A stretch of 64,000 nt of DNA from Isoetes taiwanensis (taxonomy: Eukaryota; Streptophyta; Lycopodiopsida; Isoetales; Isoetaceae), in contig JAJEKV010000529.1 of the NCBI GenBank assembly GCA_021234155.1, positions 94,191 to 158,190 on the forward strand, given 5' to 3'. Positions 12,851 through 22,329 of this stretch are shown piece by piece. The notes below the pieces were generated by a model. That model was not told the origin of the DNA and searched no databases. It was given only the letters and a program-made list of their open reading frames with translations. Every line of letters starts with the position of its first letter. Position 1 is the stretch's first letter. The position numbers were made by a program, and so were the translations under genes.

Positions 12851-15755
12851 CGCCCCATGTTGACCCAATTTATAAGGGTCCATTTAAAAAATCCAATCCA
12901 AAGGTTACCTCATACAACACAAAAAGATGTAACCTGATACAACATTCAAGCTTCCAACTAAACAGAGCTTGGGGAATCCAACCCCAACGAGATGCCAATG
13001 CCTCCAAAACAAACCAAAACGAAGCCCGGAGGTATTGAGCCCCCGTGTTTCACTAGAAGCTTGTTATACAATAAAGGCCTAGAAATAATGACCTTGCCCA
13101 ACTTTTTCTGTGATAAGTAAGTATTGGCGTAATTTCCGCCTGTGGCAAAGAAACTTGTGCAAGAAAGAAACAAGTTGCAACACTGATGAATGCGTTTACC
13201 TAAAAATTGCGTCTGTAATCTATTTCGTAGCCATATATTTTCTTACTAGAAACAGCTCAAACCTAGCATTGTCTTATTCCTAGAAGTTGAAAGAAAGTAG
13301 CCTTGGCTGCAAATTGAAGCAAACAAGCCTCTGTGACTGCCGATCCAGCAGAAGCCTAGCCACCGTCATCAAAAGCTTCCCAGCAAGAACAAAAAATAAA
13401 TTGAAAACAACGTGAAGCTGAAGCTATGACTTCCGGCCCAAGCAACAGGCAATCCAACACCTGCACATACCGAGAATAGAAAAAAAAAAACTGAGCGCCA
13501 TACCAAACATCCCTAAACCCACGAAAAAAAATAGGGCATGGTTAAAGGGCTAATTCGAGGGGTATGCCTCGAGGCTTCGTGATCAATGGTTGAAACTTTC
13601 GATTCAATAGAGGTAGGGAGAGCATCAAGAGTACCTTCATTCTTGAACCCTTATGACTCTTGTAATTATGTATTCATGGTGGTATGAATCCCCTCATCTG
13701 ATGATTCTTATGGTGGTTATGGTTGTGTTCCGAGGGGTATGCCCCAAGGACACATGGTGTATAGGGTTTAGGGCTTATGTATTGAGTGTGTGATAGAGGT
13801 ATGAGTCCCCCATGTATTGGTTGGACTAATCAGGGTGGAACAAGTTGATCATATAGAGTACCTTAGGACACTTGTGTTTTTTCATGGTTTATGAGTTTAC
13901 TTATGGATGAAATACTTAGCTATGATTTTTATTATTATTTTTCCATATGGCATGGTGCCCAACTGTCTTGGTTGTGGCATGTAATCAAGCGGCATTCCCA
14001 AGGAAAGATGGTCTAGAGTTTAAAACTTGGGCATATATTATACTCTTGATGGTGGAACGACCCATGTACGTGATGGTTGTTTCCATTGCAGGTCTCCCCA
14101 ATTGTATGAGCCCTCCCATGCTTATCTGCTCCTAGTTTTGTCTGCTCACTGCCAGTTCACCCTGCCAGCCAATCCCATGGTGCCAAGTTACCCTTATATC
14201 TGTTGAGGTGGAAGCATGAGTTCACTCGCCCGTGAAACTGATTCTCTAAGTGCAGGTTGCCCATGAAATCGAATCTCTAAGCGCAGTCTGTCTTTCCAGA
14301 CTCCTCTTCACAAGAAAGGGTGTTTTTATGGTGCATGCCTAGATAGCTCAAAACCCAAATTCACCGTTGAATAGTCAATACCTGTGGAAAAAAAAACATA
14401 TCCACAAAATTTTTGAAAGATCCAACGGTTGAAGTGCTACAAATGCACATCAGCCTTGCCGCTGGGGCAAAATCATCCCGATGTCTCCGATGACCTGGCT
14501 GCTCCAAAGCCGCTTGACCGCCAATACTACCCTAGAGATCAAGTTTTATGGTCATCTGATATATCGACACCTCGACGTGTTCAACTCTCAGTTGATGTGG
14601 TAAGTGGAGTCATAAATGAACCCAAAAGAACTAGCTTGGACCTGAGAAGCCGAACTGACTCTGAATGCTCTACTCAGAACTCTAGTCTACAAACACAAAC
14701 ATGCTAAGGACTGAGTGATCTGCTATCAACTGAAAGCATGAAGATCAAGCAGAATCTATCAATCTACTCTTTTAATCCTAAACATCCATCCTAAGCAAGT
14801 CTAGCCTAGGCTACTAAGACTAGGGATCTAGGACCTGAGAAATGCAAGAAGGGGAGATGACCAACACTCTAGGGAGGGTTACAACTATCTCTCCAAATGT
14901 ATGCTCTAGACCTGGACTATTGGGGAATGCATGAAGCTGAAAACGACCAGGACTAGACTTCTCAGGGGCTACATGGGTGTGTTTCTAATCATATCCCTTG
15001 CAACACCGTACCCTAATGGTCCCATAGATTCCCTCCTGAGGGCAGGGAGGTCAGAGGAAGTGGGACCTTCCTCCACTGAAAATTGCAAAATCCGTGAGTC
15101 ACCACCATGAGGGAGGGAGGGAGAGGGGGAAAAGGAAGAAAACACAAGATGAATGCACAACAACCCCATGGAACCCAACCCCACCCGACCCCAACCCCAA
15201 ACAAACAAAAACATCTCGAGACACCTCCCCCGCCAAGCCCGGGGACCAACCAAAACAACGAAAACGACAATGAGGACCTTGCCGTGTGGGAACCCACCGT
15301 GTCTAAAACTTCCTAATCTCACCAACTCTAGATAAGGGCTAGCTCAATCCTACCATTCTCGGCCCACTAACTCTTAAGGGAGGAGAGATCTTGCTTTGGG
15401 AAGGAGGGGAGGGACGCTTCTTAACCCTATCGTCCATGGAACCACTATGCGAGTTTTTACTTCTCCCTTGTGGGGGCCATGGGGAAGCCCTAAGTGTGCA
15501 AGCCCTAAGGTATTCAACGTCACCAACAATGAACCCCTTCTATTTCTAGCACAATAACTTTGAAGGCTAGCTTATATGAGATGAAAAGGTTACGAGCAAA
15601 TGTAGACAAGAAGCTCTAGGCTTTTTACAGATTTTTCTTTCTTTTTCTTTTTCCCCAAGATGCAGCCAAAACTCCAAAGGAGAGCAAGAAGAGAAGAAAC
15701 CCTCTAGCCCAAAACCAGGTCTCTCCTAGATTTAAGTAAGGGGGACTAGCTATGC

Positions 15756-15792
15756 AAGTCCCATGTTCAACTCTCAGTTGAACATGGGACTT
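15756..15792. repeat. Perfect 16-bp inverted repeat (hairpin)
   Basis: AAGTCCCATGTTCAAC at 15756-15771 is followed by a TCTCA loop and the exact complement GTTGAACATGGGACTT at 15777-15792. It lies inside the CACTA element, about 1 kb upstream of its first ORF. The role is unknown. Confidence 0.9.
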
Positions 15793-16745
15793 GATGCATT
15801 ATTGTGGCTGTTCTAGACTTTGGGCCCTTCCCATAAAACTTGGTCCCTAGGGTAATAATGACAGTCTGAATGCCATGGTGCAATCGGTATGGCAGAGTGT
15901 TCTTTTATTGCAAAAATATACAATTTGCATAACTATCTTGTGAAAATTAATGGATTTTCATTATAAATGCTCGCTTTAATAGCATGCACGATTTTCCCAA
16001 AAATGATTTGTTGGATGATGAAAAAGCATGTTTTTTGTTTAATGATGTTGTAAACGTATTAAAGTAGAAACATATATGGTTTGTTTGATGTTTATAAAAT
16101 ATGTTACATGTTGATGAGTGCAGCAAAACAAATTTGTATTGTCAAATAACAACATCTCTTTAATCATGCAAGTAGGCAACTAAGTTCTCAATTATTGAGC
16201 CAAATGGTTGTTGATACACCATGGCATAAGATATAATAACGTTAAATAAATAATTTGTGATTGCAAGGACCATATTGTCATCCGTGTTTCTTGAAGACAA
16301 TGAATCTATCTTCAAACTATTCCACTATTCATTTAGAGGTCTTAAAAAGACATTACTAGTTATAATAAACCACTAATAATTCTAGTTTGTATTTGAAATG
16401 GTCCCATAAACTACAACTAGTTTTAGCAAACCAGTAACTTGTTAGTAACTGACATAAATAACCATGTTATAAACCACTATTCATTTTGACAAACCACTAT
16501 AGCATGTGGTTTTCTACTATCAAATAAATTGTTGTATGAAAAACCATGTCTATCATGGTTTTTAGATTATCTGATACCATTTTTGTATGGTAGTTTATTT
16601 TTGGGCGCCTTGTGTTACAAAGATATTTCGTAAATATAGCCGTTTGAAACTTGCAATTTGAGTTCTTGTAGGCACCCATTTGAGCTTCCATGCGCCCATT
16701 TGAGCTTACAGGCGCTTGAGGCATTGAGCTTCTCTTCTAGGCGCC

Positions 16746-17036
16746 ATGGATGATCTATTTGCAGATTTGCCTGCAACCACTAGGAGAAGAAGGTTGAAAG
16801 AGCTTGTTGACGCAGGTATGCTAGATCCTAGTGCAATATCACGAGCTCCTAGAGGACATTGTGCTGATGAGTTTGAAGTATGTTGGTGTGCATCTTGTGT
16901 GGGCCAACATAATCGATTGCCTACGACGATTGAGAGGCATCTTAAGTCATTTGGTGCCTATTGGAAAGCTCCTGAGAACTTTTGTACTCGTTTTGGTATA
17001 CCTTACAACTTTCGGCTCCACCGTAGGTACGGGTTA
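16746..17036 (+). CDS. CACTA N-terminal Cys-rich ORF (transposase-associated-domain-like)
   Basis: The frame opens MDDLFADLPATTRRRRLKEL and contains a CWCASC cluster followed by an IERHLKSFG stretch. The Transpos_assoc domain at the N-terminus of TNP2-family proteins has the same order: Cys-rich C-x-C-x2-C, then a helix ending in HL..GF. The coding frame runs to about 17036; a splice donor is likely near the TACGGGTTAG/GTAAAC region, with the next exon near 17170. It lies directly upstream of the SET ORF and 3' of dense AAACCACTA motifs. It could be an N-terminal exon of the transposase or a separate small DNA-binding protein. Confidence 0.6.
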
Positions 17037-17345
17037 GTAAACCCCCTTGTTTGGTTTATTTGCTAGTGTGTGCATGTTCTGCATGCATGTCCATTATGCA
17101 TCAACCATTAGAATATGCATATTACTTCTTGTTTGTATTATAAAACACATCTATTGGTATTCTAACAGACTTCAACACAACAAGCTACAATTAGTTTTTC
17201 GAGGGGAGTTTGGAGGCACATAGAGGTTGATGATGAGATGGATTACGCATGTAGTAATTCGTTATAGGACCCATAAGAAGTTGCGTGTGGATGTTATTAG
17301 TGGAAGTAGAAATTATGCTATAGGTTGTGATATACCGATCTAGTT

Positions 17346-17930
17346 ATGCCTCATGACATTGAGAAATTAATAAGGCATGTTGACCGTAGAAGATTGGGTC
17401 TTTATATTGGTCCATTACCAAGTTTAGGTGAGGAATTCAGTTATTGGGGTCGTCGATATATAATAAAACAGTCAACGATCCCTGGTGCCGGAAGAGGGTT
17501 ATTCATTGCCCAAGATGTTCAAGTTCGCTTTGGTACAGTTATTCCTTTGATGATCTATGGAGGCCCAGAATATAATGCATTAGAGTGGGAGGCACTAACT
17601 TATTACTCGTTCCGCATGATGGTTTATGGCTGCAATAGCAATGCATGCACCATGGAGATGAGGTTGGACCGTAGCGAGGATAAGAGAACCTTCATTGATG
17701 GTCGTGTTGAAGAACATGGCAATATAGCAGGGTTGATAAATAGTTGTGGTAGTAATAAAGACTCAATCAATTGTATATTTGAGGAAAGAAGTAATGATCG
17801 TGAGGAGTTCATGGCAAAGGCATCTAAGCATTTTGTCATGGTAATGGCCATAAGAACACTCAAAGCGGGTGATGAGTTGATTTTGGACTATGAATTGCCA
17901 TCCAATGTACCAGATCATTTTCGATATTAA
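17346..17930 (+). CDS. SET-domain protein encoded inside a CACTA transposon
   Basis: An intact 194-residue frame with a TGA in frame just upstream, so this ATG or a spliced-in upstream exon is the start. SET-like landmarks occur in the right order. STIPGAGRGLFIAQDV (about 43-58) matches the G-x-G motif of SET I. EHGNIAGLINSCGSN (about 121-135) matches the N-(V/I)-x-R-F-I-N-H-S-C region. FVMVMAIRTLKAGDELILDY (about 160-179) matches the final A-x-R-x-I-x-x-GEELT-x-DY block. The His of the canonical NHSC is absent (INSC), so methyltransferase activity is uncertain. SET proteins normally methylate histone or other lysines. It lies between the Cys-rich ORF and the TNP2 transposase, and a second diverged copy has the same neighbours at 51.5-52.1 kb, so it looks like a resident transposon gene. 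A missed intron joining it to adjacent exons is possible. Confidence 0.8.
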   Translation: MPHDIEKLIRHVDRRRLGLYIGPLPSLGEEFSYWGRRYIIKQSTIPGAGRGLFIAQDVQVRFGTVIPLMIYGGPEYNALEWEALTYYSFRMMVYGCNSNACTMEMRLDRSEDKRTFIDGRVEEHGNIAGLINSCGSNKDSINCIFEERSNDREEFMAKASKHFVMVMAIRTLKAGDELILDYELPSNVPDHFRY

Positions 17931-18228
17931 TCAATGTCCATTATTTCAAAATATGTTGAAATGCATATTATGTTTGTTCCACCATTATTGTTTATCTTCT
18001 TTCGCCTCTCCTTTGATTTTCAATTCAGTAAGGTGCATTTGTCCTAAACTTGTACGATTTACAATAAGAAAATGATACTTTAATAAGTTGCAAGTTCCAC
18101 TTTAAGCACTTTTTTTTTTTTTTTTGTAATAAATGGTTTTGGTAAAATGTTTAGCTTATAATTGTTATTTATCTTTGGTTTGTATTTCACATATTATTAT
18201 TATGACGTAGGTTGAAGGAGCTCCTCGG

Positions 18229-20412
18229 ATGTCAAGGTTCCATCTTCAAGATATGGAAAAGCTAGCACGAGAAAATCCGGTAATCAATGGGAATGTGGAG
18301 CAAATAAACAACCATGTTTATGATGAGATGACTCGCAATTTGCTATATGAGCATGCACAATTTGAATGTCTTATGGAAGATATTGATAATGAGGTAGGTG
18401 CACAACATATGAATGACTCAGAAGATGATGGAGTAGCTTTTGAGGTAGATCCGACTCAGTACTTTGATGAGCATATAATCCATGATGCTAAAACAAAATT
18501 ATATGAGGGTTGCAAGATATCGAGATTGACATTCAATCTATGTATTCTCAACTTACAAGGACAATATAAGATATCAAATGTGGCAATCGATGCAATATTG
18601 AGGTTTGTCTCTCCCTCCATAACTCCTAATTTTGTTTGCAATCTATATGATCTCTTACTTTGTACATCAATCTTAACTTTATCTCAATTTTTTGTAAGCA
18701 GGCTTATCAACAAAATATTGCCCTCGGCAACAGCGAGGTTCCTTCTAGTCGTGATGAAGCCACGAAAACTCATAAAGGCACTTGGTTTTGAGTATGAAAG
18801 TATTCATGTATGTCCAAATGAGTGTACCTTGTACTATAAGGACACTAAAGACATGGTAAAATGCCCTAAATGCAATGAATCAAGATATCGTAGTGATGTC
18901 CAAGGCTCGCCATCCCACCCAAAGGTATTGCGCTATTTTCCTATAATTCCTAGACTTTCTCACATCTTTTCGAACAAAGGAAAATGCTGCCTTAATGGGA
19001 TGGCATGCAAGTAAACGTGGATTCGGATGGAGTTATCGCGCATTCCTGGCGATTCCGAGGCTTGGAGATTTATTCATGAAAGATGGCGAGAATTTGAAAA
19101 GGAACCTAGACATGTTCACTTTGGTCTTGCAACGGATGGTTTTAACCCCTTTTCTAGCAACGGGTTGCCTCATGGTCTACTTGGCGGTCATGCTTGTAAA
19201 TTACAATATACCTCGGAGGAATCTATTAAAGCGGGGACATATCATGTTGAGCATGATTATTCCAGTGTTTTCACTTTTTCCACTTATTAGTAAATTTCTC
19301 ATATATATGATGAAATGTTTCAATGATTGACTTATGAATGTTGGTAATGCAGGTCCATCTCAACCAAAACAGTTTGATGTCTATCTTTTGCCCCTAGTTG
19401 ATGAATTGCAACAATTATGGAAGGGGATCCCCATGGTTGATATCTCTAAAACCAAATCTAAGGAGCAAAAGTTTTTATTAAAGGCTATCTTAATGTGGAC
19501 CATGCATGACTATCCTGGCCTTAGCATATGTACAGGTACGATTTTTTTTTTGTTTCCTTGTAAAATGGTTTGTAATTATATTGTTATATTTGTAGGCTTG
19601 CAAACAAAAGGGGAATATGCTTGTGTGCGTTGTGGTGGTCAAATCACCTCAAGATATTCCAAATCTATGAAAAAAACGGTATATGAGGGCCATGAGAAGT
19701 TTTTACCTATGGATCATCCACTTCGAAAAGGGGCACACCGAGAAACTTGTATCCCAAAGTGCATGACCACAAAAGATTGGCACAATGAATGGGAACGTGC
19801 AGAGGACAAGGCATGGCAAGAGGCCAAAAGATGCTTGTGATTTATCACGAAGACCCGATGACATCAAGATCAAGCCTCTAATGGTATGAAACGTCTTTCC
19901 ATATTATATGAGCTACCATATTGGTGGGAGTTGAAGTACACATCTCTATTGGATCCTATGCACATCATAAAAATGTTTGGATTCGATATGGAAGCATATA
20001 GTGGGTGAGAAGGATACAATTGGTTCTCGAGATGATTGTTTCTGGTGTACCCCCGCAATGCTATCTTGAAGGACCCAAAATCTAGATCCACCATGGGTTA
20101 TGAGTAGTCGGGACATACAGATTGTGCGAGAATCTATTAAGAAAGTGAGGATGCCCATTTGGGTATTGCTTTCGTCATTTCAAAGGTGTTGGACAAAGGA
20201 TGGTAAGTTAGCAGGACTCAAGTCCCATGACTACCACAAATTGTTGGCGGTAAGTTATTGTATTGCAATTTTATGCCCTAGTGCTTCTTATTCATGTCAA
20301 GCATGTTTGTCCATTTACATAGGAAGTATATTGTATTACTTATGCAATTATGCTCATTCTTGTAGGAGATTTTGCCCATGGTTCTCAGGAGAGGTTGCCT
20401 CCCAAAATTTGT
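18229..20412 (+). pseudogene. TNP2-type CACTA transposase (Transposase_21), degenerate copy 1
   Basis: This is the catalytic transposase of CACTA elements, which acts on the terminal repeats in the nucleus. Family blocks occur in order: YEGCKISRLTFNLCILNLQ (18.5 kb); then after an intron KALGFEYESIHVCPNECTLY, KCPKCNESRY and KVLRYFPIIPRL; then MGWHASKR; then DSEAW, HFGLATDGFNPF and VNYNIP; then FDVYLLPLVDELQQLW; then LMWTMHDYPG; then KGEYACVRCGG; then ELPYWWELKY and LLDPMHIIK; then GLKSHDYHKLL near 20.22 kb. Consecutive blocks lie in different frames around 18980-19330 and 19840-20100, where stops also occur, so the copy is frameshifted. Introns (for example about 18603-18701) account for some jumps. 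Direction and spacing match the neighbouring SET and DUF4218 blocks. Confidence 0.92.
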
Positions 20413-20534
20413 GAGCCTATTTTTTAAATTGGCCAAGCTATCTGAGTAAATCCAAATATATCATTGGTCACCCTTGGTGTATTGTTTTATTCCATATTAA
20501 ATAGTTTTTTATGCATTCTGAGATGGATATCATT

Positions 20535-21243
20535 GAAGGAGATAAACAAAAGTGACATCGAAAAAATGAAAGAGTTATCTATTGAAGTCTTATGCTTATT
20601 TGAGAAGGTGTTTCCAACGAGTTTCTTTGATATACAGGTCAGTCTTCCAAAATCTTGATATACTAGAACTATCGTTATACAAACATCTTAATTAGTTTCT
20701 TGGGTTTCAATCATATTTGTAATATATGTTTTGTGGCCCTCATACAGGTTCACCTACTCGTACATTTAGTCGATGACATCGATTGGGCAGGACCAGTTTC
20801 TTATCGTTGGATGTTTTTTCTTGAACGATTTATGAAAGTTCTTAAAGACTTTGTGAGACAATTTGCCAAACCGAGGGAGCATGTGTGGGGGTGGCTTCTT
20901 TGAAGATTGCAAGTTTGCTGTATCAACATATCTTAATAATGTTGATAAAGAGGCAATGATGTTTCTGCAACCTGAACAAGGCTTGGATAGGTTACATAGC
21001 AAAGGGCGCACTTACAAACTAAAACCCCATGAGCTTAGTGCGATCAAATTGTATATAGTACAGAATGAGCAATGCATGTCCAAATGGGTGCAAAAGTACA
21101 ATGACTTGAAGCAAGCGAGGGAATTAGATCGGCAATTATTTGGCAACACTCCACGAGCCCCATATCCTCGAGCTAGAAAGACTACCAGATCAGGTAGCCG
21201 AAGATTGGCTATTAAACACAATATTGGCTTCAGCAGAAGATGA
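20535..21243 (+). pseudogene. DUF4218-like C-terminal block of the CACTA transposase, copy 1
   Basis: The stretch reads KMKELSIEVLCLFEKVFPTS (about 20564-20625). After an intron ending near 20747 it continues VHLLVHLVDDIDWAGPVSYR and then WMFFLERFMKVLKDFVRQ. This is the classic DUF4218 pattern (EKIFPPAFFD, VHLLVHL, GPVQYRWMYPFER, LK..VRN). The frame then shifts near 20880 into a segment with IKLYIVQNEQCMSKWVQKYN. DUF4218 usually follows Transposase_21 in the same CACTA polypeptide, and it does so here. Confidence 0.88.
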
Positions 21244-21363
21244 AGTTGGTTCAGTGACCGACGAGGAAAGGCAGATTGCATATGGGCCTTCAGCATGGGT
21301 AAGATAGTAATATTGTTAAGATACTTTTTTAAAAATGACTTAACATGGTTGTGCAATATGTAG

Positions 21364-21864
21364 GTTTCACTATATAATGGATACATTTGCAATGGGCGAC
21401 ATTTTCGTGTGCAGAAAAAGGATGAAGTTTGTGTTACCTTTGACTGTGGAGTTATGTCTACTTTCATAGTTGAAAGTCGTGCAAGTGCAAAAGACAAAAA
21501 TATGATTGAGGCTGACATTGAGTATGTCGGAAAGATACAACAAATATTAGAGCTTGACTTTAGAAATTTTACTAAAGTCTTGTTTCGAATTAGATGGTAT
21601 GATGCACAACTACGAGGCAAAGGTGCCACATTTCGTCAAGGTCCCAATGGTTTAGTGCTCATCAATTCGAAGCGGTTGATTCCAGAAGACAATGAACCTT
21701 ATATTTTTCCAGAGAAGTGTGAACAAGTATATCTACATCCAGCACCTAATGATCGAGATTGGCTATATGTGATGCAGGTCAATCCTCGACAACGAAGAGA
21801 TTATGAAGCAGTTATCGAACCTCCTCCTCTTGCATTGCATGATCATACTCGGTATAGAGGATGA
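21364..21864 (+). CDS. DUF4216-like C-terminal domain of the CACTA transposon protein, copy 1
   Basis: Probably the last exon: an acceptor (TATGTAG) precedes GTTTCACTATATAATGG at about 21364. The frame then stays open to 21864, and an initiator ATG inside it lies at 21409. Recognisable parts are YVGKIQQILELDF and VLFRIRWYDAQLRG, which match the V.Y.G.+..I.ELDY...+V+F+C.WYD signature of DUF4216, followed by an acidic, proline-rich tail. The short distance to the DUF4218 block supports one multi-exon transposon gene from about 18.2 to 21.9 kb. Confidence 0.75.
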   Translation, partial: VSLYNGYICNGRHFRVQKKDEVCVTFDCGVMSTFIVESRASAKDKNMIEADIEYVGKIQQILELDFRNFTKVLFRIRWYDAQLRGKGATFRQGPNGLVLINSKRLIPEDNEPYIFPEKCEQVYLHPAPNDRDWLYVMQVNPRQRRDYEAVIEPPPLALHDHTRYRG

Positions 21865-22329
21865 GAGTGAAGACACCATCATGAGGAAGAAGTGGTACCT
21901 TTGGTGGCTGAGGTAGAAGGCATTGATATGGAAGAAGCATGTGGTACCCTTGGTAGAAGGCATTAGTATGGAAGAAACATTGACAAATGAAGAGGACGGA
22001 CGGGGGCAAGGACACAAATAATGGTGGAGTGTTTGTTTTCCTTGATATTGATGGGGATGATGGCACTCTAGAGCAAGAAATTTGTATTGGTCAAGATTTA
22101 TATGTAAACCGAGGAAGAATGCGGGCAATATTGCATGAAAATGATAATGTAGAAGGCGATGATTGAACTCATAGGAACGGATGGCAAATAGACAATATTC
22201 GATAATATTCTTCTTAATATGTTTTTCAAATATTAATGCCTTGACAATGATTGTTGGCTCAAAATTTAGATTAATGTAGATGTAGGGGTAACATTTAGGA
22301 TTCATATCTAACTCACTACAAAAATGTTC

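Larger units (their letters stand above)
10081..16745. other. Internal 5' region of the CACTA element, no recognised gene
   Basis: This 6.6 kb stretch lies between the 5' subterminal repeats and the first transposon ORF. The first kilobase is AT-rich with scattered GGTTTGTT/AACCACTA motifs. From about 11.5 to 15.7 kb composition changes and C-rich tracts occur, which suggests captured host DNA, but none of the open frames (longest 12000-12470 minus) resembles a family I know. A G-rich run at 15110-15135 has four G-tracts. AAACCACTA-like motifs become dense at 16360-16600, just upstream of the ORF at 16746, and may be promoter-proximal binding sites. Confidence 0.5.
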
